Assembly (NCBI RefSeq): GCF_001402945.1
Contig: NZ_LKBG01000220.1
Span: 1-41,442 of the forward strand
Length of the DNA: 41,442 nt
Source: Acidiplasma aeolicum
GTDB taxonomy: Archaea > Thermoplasmatota > Thermoplasmata > Thermoplasmatales > Thermoplasmataceae
Reading direction: 5' to 3'
The translations under genes were made by a program, and so were the position numbers. Shown here in pieces: positions 8,568 to 15,224 of the stretch. The notes below the pieces were generated by a model. It did no database searches, was not told the origin of the DNA, and saw only the letters and a list, made by a program, of their open reading frames with translations. Positions within the stretch are counted from its first letter, which is position 1, and the number at the start of each line of letters is the position of its first letter.

Positions 8568-9290
8568 ATGGATATATTACCTGTTATTATTTTTTGTTTT
8601 TTTATTTTTTTCATGGGAAACTTTATAATATTCTATAAAATATGTAAATCAATGCCAATATATGAAAATGACGAACATGAATTTCTAAGCGCGAGGGCAA
8701 AAAAGATTGAAAATAATGTTTATATAGACGGCAATTTATTTTTAACTGATAAGAGGATAATATTTGAAAAAAAGGGTAAAAGACAATTTTTAAGGGCATC
8801 ACCTGCAGTTACAGATATTAACCTTTTTTTGTATAATGTGGAAAATGCAACATTCGCCATACCAAAGTTTAGTCTTTTTACAAAGAAGATTTTAAGTATA
8901 GAATATTATAATGGTGATAAAAATCTTGTAAGGGTTGATTTTATAATAAAGGATCCTAAAAACTGGGTAAATAATATAACAAGGCTTGCATCTATTTCAA
9001 AAAAGGAATATGCAAACAATACAGCGAGAATGCAGGAGGATCAAAAGAGATACGAATTGGAGATGGCCAAGGCCAGGGCACCTAAGGCAAATATAGGCAT
9101 GGCAGTATTTGGTGGGGATAAAAAAAATCAGGGGAAAATAAACCCAGGTGATTATATAGATGCAGAAAGCAATGAAAATCTTCCAGCAACAAATCTAAAA
9201 TGCCCTAATTGCGGTGCAGATATAACAGATGATATGAAATACTGCCCAAAATGTGGATACAAATTAAAAAAAGATGATGAAAAAGATTGA
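8568..9290 (+). CDS. membrane-anchored GRAM-like protein with C-terminal zinc ribbon
   Basis: 240 residues of unknown function. An N-terminal hydrophobic helix (about 5-25) is followed by a PH/GRAM-like core containing NLFLTDKRIIFEKKG, the typical strand pair of such domains (about 45-140). Next comes a short charged helix (about 145-172), a linker, and a zinc ribbon CPNC...CPKC (C212, C215, C226, C229). GRAM domains often bind lipids, so a membrane-surface role is plausible. The ATG is only 6 nt from the ATG of the divergent GtrA-like gene, so each promoter must lie inside the other gene. Confidence 0.65.
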   Translation: MDILPVIIFCFFIFFMGNFIIFYKICKSMPIYENDEHEFLSARAKKIENNVYIDGNLFLTDKRIIFEKKGKRQFLRASPAVTDINLFLYNVENATFAIPKFSLFTKKILSIEYYNGDKNLVRVDFIIKDPKNWVNNITRLASISKKEYANNTARMQEDQKRYELEMAKARAPKANIGMAVFGGDKKNQGKINPGDYIDAESNENLPATNLKCPNCGADITDDMKYCPKCGYKLKKDDEKD

Positions 9291-9292
9291 AA

Positions 9293-10204
9293 TTAATTTA
9301 TTATTTCCGTTATTTTTTCTATACTTTGTGTAACCTTATTCCACAGATAGCTTTTACTTTTAAGGTAATTATAATCCTTACTTGAAATCTGCATTCTTTC
9401 TGATGATTCAGGGAGTTTATATTTTTTATAATCCTCTAATATTAATGATTCTATTAGAGTCTCCATAACAATAATATAATTGCTTTTATCCTTTTTAAAT
9501 ACAAATGGTTTGATCCCGGAAAATTTTTCCATAAATTTAGACATTAATATATTCAATTTACTGCCATCAAGAAAAAGGAATGCGTCTGATAATTTTAAAT
9601 TGCATGCAATTATGGTGTCCCTATTCTCTTTTAATCTGGACATAATACCATATTTTTGTTTATTCCTTTTATAGTTTCTTTTTAAAAAAATATCAAATGT
9701 TTTTGATGGATAGGCTATAAAACCTGTACTGGCAACCGTCCTTACGAGCAGGTCGATATCCTCATATTCCATTAAATCACGCCACCCGCCATTGTTAATA
9801 ATCACATCCCTATTTATTATAGTGAAATTTGAAATCAGGGCCTTTTTTTCATTCTGATTTATGAATTTATATATTATATCTGAAACACCTATGCTGTATT
9901 CAAGTTCAGGATTTAGTATTATTATATATTCACCACTGCTCTGGGCAACTGCAATACTTTTTGCCATTCCATAGCTGTTGAATTTAGATTTAATTATCCT
10001 TAAATTTGGATTTTCTATATCTATATCCTTTTCTGTAATTATTATTATTTCGTAATTAAACCCAATCTCCTCAGCAATTTCTATAATTTTTTTAAGGTTA
10101 AAAATAATGGAGTTATCAATGTCATAAACCACAGAACAAAAGGATATTTTTTTGGATGGTTCTGCCGTTATGCTTAATGTTCTTAAATTTGAAACTTCCA
10201 TCAA
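9293..10204 (-). CDS. family 2-like glycosyltransferase
   Basis: 303 residues with a GT-A pattern: an opening strand ISFCSVVYDIDN, an EIIIITEKD strand, a helix-turn KSIAVAQSSGEYIIILNPELEYS where the usual DXD-containing strand lies (here NPE, so the classical DXD is altered), and GGWRDLMEYEDIDLLVRT, which matches the GG...E/DD acceptor-base motif near residue 138. No transmembrane helix, so it is probably cytoplasmic. It ends 2 nt from the convergent GRAM-like gene. Together with the GT-C-like and GtrA-like genes it suggests a cell-surface glycan or glycolipid pathway. Sugar and acceptor are unknown. Confidence 0.65.
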   Translation of the reverse strand: MMEVSNLRTLSITAEPSKKISFCSVVYDIDNSIIFNLKKIIEIAEEIGFNYEIIIITEKDIDIENPNLRIIKSKFNSYGMAKSIAVAQSSGEYIIILNPELEYSIGVSDIIYKFINQNEKKALISNFTIINRDVIINNGGWRDLMEYEDIDLLVRTVASTGFIAYPSKTFDIFLKRNYKRNKQKYGIMSRLKENRDTIIACNLKLSDAFLFLDGSKLNILMSKFMEKFSGIKPFVFKKDKSNYIIVMETLIESLILEDYKKYKLPESSERMQISSKDYNYLKSKSYLWNKVTQSIEKITEIIN

Positions 10205-10241
10205 ATAAGAAAGTTTTATTTTAACTTAAACTTTGTTATTT

Positions 10242-10547
10242 TTATCCCTTCCATATACCTATGCCAAGACCTATTATGAACAGAACAAGTACAATGGAAA
10301 ATGAAACAGAGTGTGTGAGGCCCAAAAGTTTTGGAACCATTGCTATATGGGAACTCACAAACGAGCTAATTGAAGACCCTATCTGTGAGGGCGACAATTT
10401 TGGAACAAAGGCAAATCCGGCATACCATGCTATTATGAATGCAATGATTATCAATATGGCCGATGCTATGCCTTTTTTTATTGCCAGCCCAAAAAATAGA
10501 CCGTCGATAAAGGCAAGGATAAGTAATATATATCCTGAAATAACCAT
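10242..10547 (-). CDS. small membrane protein
   Basis: 101 residues with about three hydrophobic helices (1-20, 25-48, 80-100) separated by a Ser-rich loop. Nothing in it identifies a family with certainty; the pattern is loosely like CvpA/colicin V-production-type small membrane proteins. A TATA-like TTAAATATAAATT on the minus strand (about 10563-10575) is centred about 23 nt from the ATG, which supports this strand rather than the opposite open frame. Confidence 0.5.
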   Translation of the reverse strand: MVISGYILLILAFIDGLFFGLAIKKGIASAILIIIAFIIAWYAGFAFVPKLSPSQIGSSISSFVSSHIAMVPKLLGLTHSVSFSIVLVLFIIGLGIGIWKG

Positions 10548-10647
10548 AAAATAGAGAAGAAAAATTTATATTTAAAGTTATTGAATTTTAAATGTATTTT
10601 TTTATATATTAATGCGTATAAAATGGCAATGATGTTTTTCAAATAAA

Positions 10648-10656
10648 TTTATATAA
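10648..10656 (+). promoter_or_regulatory. TATA box of the Vps4/ESCRT-III-like operon
   Basis: TTTATATAA centred about 28 nt before the ATG at 10680, so the first gene is probably leaderless and starts at 10680 rather than at the second ATG (10695). Confidence 0.5.
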
Positions 10657-10679
10657 CGATTATATATATTTCTTTTGAA

Positions 10680-11114
10680 ATGACGCTTATAGTAATGGGA
10701 ATACTGCACCACCTGAACCTTAATACATCAATTGAACATGCCTCAGAAAATTTTGTGTATGTTTCAAAAAAGATACTTCAAATGTATTCAATAAAATCCG
10801 GGTGTGTTGTAAATGGTAAGCTTGTTGAAATCAATCCTGCAACAGATAATCCCACAGAGGTTGCAATGCCTGATCTGAGCTCAATTACAGGATTAAAGGT
10901 TGGGATGCTTTATTATGTTGGGGAGGGGGAGAAGGATTATCTGTTCTTCCCGTTAAAAACATGGAACAAGCTTGTTGATTTTGCCATTTTCCCAGAGGAA
11001 TATGAATTAAAATTTGAATTTTATAATGTTGCGTGTAAGTTTAGAAAATATAATCTTTTCAACAAGGGCACTGTAATTGATAAGGAGGATAGAGGAAATG
11101 GAGGATCTTTATAA
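10680..11114 (+). CDS. unknown protein preceding the Vps4-like ATPase
   Basis: 144 residues, no recognised family. It looks like a mixed alpha/beta, soluble protein without signal peptide or membrane helix. Segments worth noting are SIKSGCVVNGKLVEINP, GLKVGMLYYVGEGEKDYLFFPLKTW and a lysine-rich end. The 3' end overlaps the start of the AAA ATPase gene by 17 nt and carries that gene's ribosome site (GGAGG at 11084-11088), so the two are translationally linked. By position it could play a part like that of CdvA, which recruits ESCRT-III proteins in Crenarchaeota, but I see no sequence similarity to CdvA. Function is unknown. Confidence 0.75.
   Translation: MTLIVMGILHHLNLNTSIEHASENFVYVSKKILQMYSIKSGCVVNGKLVEINPATDNPTEVAMPDLSSITGLKVGMLYYVGEGEKDYLFFPLKTWNKLVDFAIFPEEYELKFEFYNVACKFRKYNLFNKGTVIDKEDRGNGGSL
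11084..11088 (+). promoter_or_regulatory. ribosome binding site that decides the Vps4-like start
   Basis: GGAGG, 9 nt before the ATG at 11098. An upstream in-frame TTG at 11077 would put this site inside the coding region, so 11098 is preferred. Confidence 0.6.
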
Positions 11115-12186
11115 GATAAACAGAACCCTTGAAACGGCAATAAAAATGGAGGCAGAGGGGAAACTTGAAGAGGCCATAAAAAATTATAAGGAAGCTTATA
11201 TTCATATGGTGGAGCTTGCCAGGGAATCAAAAGGCGCTGAAAGGAAAAAAAGGGCAGAACAGGCTGAGCAGATACTTAAAACATATAAAAGACTCGAAAA
11301 CTCAGATGCTGGTGAGGACAGGCTCGAAAAGGGTAAAAAAATCCTTGAATCTTTAAATATTGAACCTCCAGAAATACCAAAAATTACCTTCGATGATGTT
11401 GCAGGTCTTAATGATGTAAAGAATGAAATTTTATCAAAGATAATATATCCAATGAGATATAAGGAGCTATCACAGGAGTATAATATCGAATTTGGAGGCG
11501 GTATGCTGCTTTTTGGTCCCCCCGGTACCGGAAAAACTTTTATTGTTAAGGCCATAGCAAATGAGGTTAAGGCAAACTTTATTAATGTAAATCCCTCGTC
11601 ACTTTACAGCCAGTGGTTTGGGCAGTTTGAAAAAAATATTTCACAGCTTTTCAGGGCTGCATATCTGCTATCACCATCAATCATATTTTTTGATGAAATA
11701 GATACGCTGGTGCCCAAAAGAAGTGGAACAGAGTCCGATGCTGCAAAAAGGGGGGTTTCACAGCTTTTAACAGAGGTTGGTGGTTTAACGTCAGAAAAGG
11801 ACAAGAATATCTTTATAATAGCAGCAACCAATAACCCATGGGCAATCGATGAGGCAATTTTAAGGCCCGGTAGATTTGACGTTAAAATATATGTTCCACC
11901 CCCAGACTTTGATGCCAGGGTAAAGCTGTTCCAGCTAAAGCTATCAAAAATCAAGCCTCTTGGAAATATAGATTATGAGGAGCTGGCAAAGCTTACGGAA
12001 AGGTATTCCGGGGCTGATATAGAATTCATATGCAAAAAGGCTGTTCAGAATGTGTTTATGGAGGTTATAAAAACGGGCAATAAAATACCGGTTACAACTG
12101 ATGATATTATTTCTGTAATATACCAAATAAAACCGTCAATAGATGAAAGAATGCTGGAAAAATATCGGGAATATATGGCACAGTAA
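11098..12186 (+). CDS. MIT-domain AAA ATPase, Vps4/CdvC-like
   Basis: 362 residues from the ATG at 11098. Residues 1-70 form an MIT-like three-helix domain (AIKMEAEGKLEEAIKNYKEA, then AEQILKTYKRLE), which in Vps4 and CdvC binds ESCRT-III tails. The AAA module has Walker A GPPGTGKT (140-147), a pore loop SQWFGQFE (W173), Walker B IIFFDE (195-200), sensor AATNNP (242-247) and arginine fingers in LRPGRFD (R256, R259). The closing SGADIEFICKKA helix is the AAA lid. Such ATPases pull apart ESCRT-III polymers during membrane scission. The next gene encodes the matching ESCRT-III-like protein, which strengthens the call over a generic AAA protein. The C-terminus lacks a clear Vps4 beta-domain insertion, as in archaeal CdvC. 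Confidence 0.88.
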   Translation: MEDLYKINRTLETAIKMEAEGKLEEAIKNYKEAYIHMVELARESKGAERKKRAEQAEQILKTYKRLENSDAGEDRLEKGKKILESLNIEPPEIPKITFDDVAGLNDVKNEILSKIIYPMRYKELSQEYNIEFGGGMLLFGPPGTGKTFIVKAIANEVKANFINVNPSSLYSQWFGQFEKNISQLFRAAYLLSPSIIFFDEIDTLVPKRSGTESDAAKRGVSQLLTEVGGLTSEKDKNIFIIAATNNPWAIDEAILRPGRFDVKIYVPPPDFDARVKLFQLKLSKIKPLGNIDYEELAKLTERYSGADIEFICKKAVQNVFMEVIKTGNKIPVTTDDIISVIYQIKPSIDERMLEKYREYMAQ

Positions 12187-12195
12187 TACAAAAAG

Positions 12196-12203
12196 TTTAT
12201 TAA
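12196..12203 (+). promoter_or_regulatory. TATA box of the ESCRT-III-like gene
   Basis: TTTATTAA centred about 25 nt before the ATG at 12224. It suggests a separate leaderless transcript for the ESCRT-III-like gene in addition to any read-through from the ATPase gene. Confidence 0.45.
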
Positions 12204-12223
12204 AAAGTATATATTTATATATT

Positions 12224-12853
12224 ATGGTTTTTAAAATTGGCAAATCAGATGAGGAAAAAATTCTTGAAAAACGTTCAAAAATTAGCATGTTCAAGGCCAC
12301 TGTAAACAGGCAAATAAGGCAGTATGAGAAGATTTTGGAAAAAAGCAGGGAGGATGCCAAACTTGCATTAAGGCAGAATAATATGATGAAGGCAAAATTA
12401 TTTGCATCTTTTATGAACGCAATCCAGACCTCAATAAATGGCCTTAAGGATTATTCACTGCTTCTTGAAAGTGTCGACCTTAATTTAATGTATTCACTCA
12501 CACTTAAGCAAACAAGCAGTTCTATTATTCAGAGTTCAGAGGCATTAAAGAGCAGCGAGCTGACCCCACAGCAGATAGCGGATATGTCAAAAAGTCTTAA
12601 TGAGCTTACAAATGCACAGGAAAGGATACAGTCAACACTCGTGGATCAGTTTGACCAGATTAAGGATGCTGTGGAGCAAACAGCAAATATTTCGACAGCA
12701 AATCCAGAAAAGATTCTGGAATCTCTAAGCAGGGAAATGTCCCAGAAATCAGATTCAATGAGCAATACAGAAATGTCAGGTTCGGAATCATCAAAGGAGG
12801 ATGAGGAGCTGAATAAACTTTTAAAGGAAATGCAGGATAACCCTGAAAAGTGA
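12224..12853 (+). CDS. ESCRT-III (Snf7/CdvB)-like protein
   Basis: 209 residues, almost wholly helical. A basic N-terminus leads into a long charged helix pair (about 13-92: RQIRQYEKILEKSREDAKLA, then MMKAKLFASFMNAIQTSINGL and LLESVDLNLMYSL). This is the alpha1-alpha2 hairpin pattern of ESCRT-III, including the turn at A-L-R-Q-N-N and the L-E-S-V-D motif. Shorter helices follow (about 94-155, with an acidic AQERIQSTLVDQFDQIKDAV), then a Ser-rich linker and a C-terminal DEELNKLLKEMQ (193-204) close to the MIM1 motif that binds MIT domains. The start at 12224 has its own TATA box; a longer frame begins inside the ATPase gene and is rejected. The likely role is polymer formation on membranes, disassembled by the upstream ATPase. 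Identity rests on pattern and neighbour, not on a database search. Confidence 0.78.
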   Translation: MVFKIGKSDEEKILEKRSKISMFKATVNRQIRQYEKILEKSREDAKLALRQNNMMKAKLFASFMNAIQTSINGLKDYSLLLESVDLNLMYSLTLKQTSSSIIQSSEALKSSELTPQQIADMSKSLNELTNAQERIQSTLVDQFDQIKDAVEQTANISTANPEKILESLSREMSQKSDSMSNTEMSGSESSKEDEELNKLLKEMQDNPEK

Positions 12854-12978
12854 TACAAGTGCGCAGCAAAAGAAATAATAAATTTGAAATAGAATTAAAT
12901 TTATCCATTTATAAGAAGGAAAGCGCATTAAAAGATTATAAAAATAAGCTTAGGCGGATACTTTATGGTAAACCATAA
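12850..12978 (+). CDS. possible 42-residue basic protein
   Basis: A GTG overlapping the stop of the ESCRT-III-like gene (GTGA) opens 42 codons ending at TAA 12976-12978. The product is basic and amphipathic (FEIELNLSIYKKES, then YKNKLRRILYG). The 4-nt overlap and residue mix look real, but there is no strong ribosome site and no known family. It could be a fourth member of the operon or chance. Confidence 0.35.
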   Translation: MIQVRSKRNNKFEIELNLSIYKKESALKDYKNKLRRILYGKP

Positions 12979-12999
12979 TCCTGTTTTTTGGGTTTTTAA
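12979..12999 (+). terminator. T-rich transcription stop region
   Basis: Two T runs (six and five T, split by GGG) directly after the small ORF, the kind of signal on which archaeal RNA polymerase stops. No stem is needed or seen. Confidence 0.35.
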
Positions 13000-13023
13000 A
13001 ATACTGGTCATTTTTTGATCTTA

Positions 13024-13177
13024 ATACGAAATTAGTAAATTTTATACATAATTCGTATATTTTAAATACTATGAATTAATTATGTTATGTTGGCATTATA
13101 GGTTAAAATGGACTTATAATGTTAAAAATGATATATGGATATACAAATGTTTATTAATAAAACATAATTAATAAACA
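13024..13177. promoter_or_regulatory. dyad-rich leader region of the lys operon
   Basis: Three inverted repeats precede lysW: ATACGAAATTA / TAATTCGTAT (13024-13034 and 13049-13058, one-base bulge), CATTATA / TATAATG (7 nt each, 14-nt spacer), and a perfect 11-nt pair TGTTTATTAAT / ATTAATAAACA (13148-13158 and 13167-13177, 8-nt spacer). The region is AT-rich, so short dyads are expected by chance, but the 11-nt pair close to the gene looks like an operator. In Sulfolobus the corresponding operon is controlled by the Lrp-type regulator LysM; no regulator gene is seen here. Confidence 0.4.
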
Positions 13178-13187
13178 AATACCAAAA

Positions 13188-13192
13188 AGGTG
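13188..13192 (+). promoter_or_regulatory. ribosome binding site of lysW
   Basis: AAGGTGA matches the anti-Shine-Dalgarno core (GGTGA at 13188-13192), 5 nt before the ATG at 13198. Unlike most first genes here, lysW therefore has a 5' leader. Confidence 0.5.
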
Positions 13193-13197
13193 AAAAA

Positions 13198-13371
13198 ATG
13201 GAAACGAAATGCAAGATATGTGGAGAAAAAATACAGGTGCCAGACGACTCAATGGCAGGAGAACTGCTGGAATGCCCTTCATGCGGCATGAACTATGAAA
13301 TAACATCGATATCAGGTAATTCAGTTGAGATAAAACCTGCAGAAAATGTGGGAGAGGACTGGGGAGAATAA
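13198..13371 (+). CDS. lysW: amino-group carrier protein LysW
   Basis: 57-residue acidic carrier. Its C-terminal glutamate (EDWGE, residues 53-57) is joined to the amino group of alpha-aminoadipate (and, in some archaea, glutamate), protecting it through the lysine (and ornithine) pathway. The N-terminal zinc finger is visible: CKIC (C5, C8) and CPSC (C26, C29). Acidic residues on the rest of the protein are those recognised by LysX, Z, Y, J and K, all of which follow in order. The last codons (DWGE) contain GGGGAG, which can act as the ribosome site of lysY. Confidence 0.95.
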   Translation: METKCKICGEKIQVPDDSMAGELLECPSCGMNYEITSISGNSVEIKPAENVGEDWGE

Positions 13372-13372
13372 A

Positions 13373-14419
13373 TTGATAAAAGCTGGTATTGTTGGGGCAT
13401 CCGGATACGTTGGTGGTGAGCTTTTAAGGCTGCTTGCCAATCATGGTGACGTTGAGGTAACTGTTGCAACATCAAATAAGCATAAGGATGAAAAGGTTGC
13501 CAGAATACATCCAGACCTTTACGGTCTCACAGACCTAAAATTTACGGGAAGAAGCATTTTTGACCTTTTAGATGACCTTGATGTTGTTTTTCTTGCAGTG
13601 CCACATGGCACATCAATAAATTATGTACCACAGCTCATGGAAAGTGGGGTTAGAATAGTGGATATGAGCGCAGATTTCAGGCTGAGAGACCCGGATAAAT
13701 ACCCTGTATGGTATGGCTTTGAACATCCATATCCTGACCTTATCAAAAAATTTGTTTATGGAATGCCAGAACTGCACAGGGAGGAACTCAAAAATGCCAG
13801 GTATATAGCAGTGCCCGGATGCATAGCATCCTCATCAATATACAGCATTGCACCATTTGCCTCCCTTGACCTTGATAATAATGTTATAACTGTAGATGCA
13901 AAGGTTGGTTCATCTGGGTCAGGTGCTGAACTTGATGAGTCAAAGGTTTTTTCAGAAAGGTATAACTCTGTGAGGGCATATAAACCGGCAGGCCACAGAC
14001 ACACACCAGAAATTGAGCAGGAAATAAAATATGCAACAGGCAGGGATGTTAAAATCGCATTATCGGCACACTCAGTAAACATGGTCAGGGGTATACTGAC
14101 AACATCAAGCATCTTTGCAAAAACAGATGAAATCCATGGCTGGGGGCTGTTAAGGGAATTTTATTCTGGCGAGAAATTTGTAAGGTTAATAATGGATAAA
14201 AAGAGCAATTTCAAATATCCTGATCCAAAGATTGTTGTTGGTTCAAATTTTGTCGATCTTGGTTTTGCAATTGATAGGTACATTAACAGGATAGTATCCT
14301 TCGGTGCAATAGACAATATGATAAAGGGCGCATCAGGAAATGCCATACAGTCCATGAATATAATGTATGGATTTAATGAATCAGAGGGTTTAACCGCGCC
14401 ATCACTTTTCCCGGTGTAG
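13373..14419 (+). CDS. lysY: [LysW]-aminoadipate/glutamate semialdehyde dehydrogenase LysY
   Basis: ArgC-family reductase that converts the LysW-bound acyl phosphate made by LysZ to the semialdehyde with NADPH. NADP-binding GASGYVGG is at residues 8-15 and the catalytic Cys150 is in VPGCIASS; HRHTPEIEQE is also typical. I choose the TTG at 13373, one base after the lysW stop and 6 nt after GGGGAG. This gives 348 residues starting LIKAGIVGASG, in line with the family. A GTG at 13346, inside lysW, would add nine residues without family support. Confidence 0.93.
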   Translation: MIKAGIVGASGYVGGELLRLLANHGDVEVTVATSNKHKDEKVARIHPDLYGLTDLKFTGRSIFDLLDDLDVVFLAVPHGTSINYVPQLMESGVRIVDMSADFRLRDPDKYPVWYGFEHPYPDLIKKFVYGMPELHREELKNARYIAVPGCIASSSIYSIAPFASLDLDNNVITVDAKVGSSGSGAELDESKVFSERYNSVRAYKPAGHRHTPEIEQEIKYATGRDVKIALSAHSVNMVRGILTTSSIFAKTDEIHGWGLLREFYSGEKFVRLIMDKKSNFKYPDPKIVVGSNFVDLGFAIDRYINRIVSFGAIDNMIKGASGNAIQSMNIMYGFNESEGLTAPSLFPV

Positions 14420-14422
14420 AAT

Positions 14423-15208
14423 ATGATTGTGATAAAAATTGGTGGAAGCATACTTGAGAAGATTATAAATGAAAATGCGCTGCCCAATATTTTAAATAAT
14501 ATAAATGATGATATTATAATAGTCCATGGGGGTGGCAATTACCTAAACAAATACAGTGATGAGTTCGGATATGAACAAAAATTTGTTACGTCCCCAGAGG
14601 GTATAAAAAGCAGGTACACAGATAAAAAAACGCTTGAAATTTTCACAATGGTCATGTCCCTCATAAATGAAAAAATAGTACATTCATTAAGAAACTCAGG
14701 TATCAATGCACTGGGTATTAACGGTGTTTCAATTATTAATGCAAAAAGAAAGGATAAATTAATAATACTTAATGAAAAGAACAGAAAGATGGTAATTGAT
14801 GGGGGTTACACAGGTAAAATCACATCTGTAAATTCAGATATTATTAAAAATATAGTTTTATCTGGATATATTCCTGTAATATCACCTGTGGCATATTCCC
14901 CCGAAAGCTATCTTAATATAGATGCTGACAGGGCAGCAGCATATATTGCAGGATATACAGGTGCCAGCACCCTTATAATGGCCACAAATGTTGACGGACT
15001 TTACTGGGATGGTACAGTGGTTGAGGACGCTGACAGCGAGTATATAAAAAGCATAATAACAAGTGTTGGACATGGCATGGATAAAAAATTAATGGCTGCA
15101 ACAGAGGCCATAGATTTGGGGGTTCAGAATGTTATTATCTCAAATCCATTTAAAGATATTATGCATGGAACTGTAATTTCAAGGAAAACCCATGCAATGA
15201 AGATATAA
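14423..15208 (+). CDS. lysZ: [LysW]-aminoadipate/glutamate kinase LysZ
   Basis: Amino-acid kinase family enzyme (related to ArgB) that phosphorylates the side-chain carboxylate of LysW-bound aminoadipate. 261 residues. Visible motifs are VIKIGGSIL at the N-terminus with the phosphate-binding lysine, the IVHGGGNYLN nucleotide loop near residue 33, NIDADRAAAYIAG near 170, and VDGLYWDG. It starts 3 nt after the lysY stop. Confidence 0.92.
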   Translation: MIVIKIGGSILEKIINENALPNILNNINDDIIIVHGGGNYLNKYSDEFGYEQKFVTSPEGIKSRYTDKKTLEIFTMVMSLINEKIVHSLRNSGINALGINGVSIINAKRKDKLIILNEKNRKMVIDGGYTGKITSVNSDIIKNIVLSGYIPVISPVAYSPESYLNIDADRAAAYIAGYTGASTLIMATNVDGLYWDGTVVEDADSEYIKSIITSVGHGMDKKLMAATEAIDLGVQNVIISNPFKDIMHGTVISRKTHAMKI

Positions 15209-15224
15209 ATTAACAGGTGATGGT

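Noticed and set aside
10261-10554. Plus-strand open frame of 97 codons opposite the small membrane protein
   Set aside because: Its product has no coherent pattern, whereas the minus frame encodes clean hydrophobic helices and has a TATA-like element at the right distance.
12143-12223. Extended start of the ESCRT-III-like gene inside the ATPase gene
   Set aside because: The extra residues are an out-of-frame reading of the ATPase end; the ATG at 12224 has its own TATA box.
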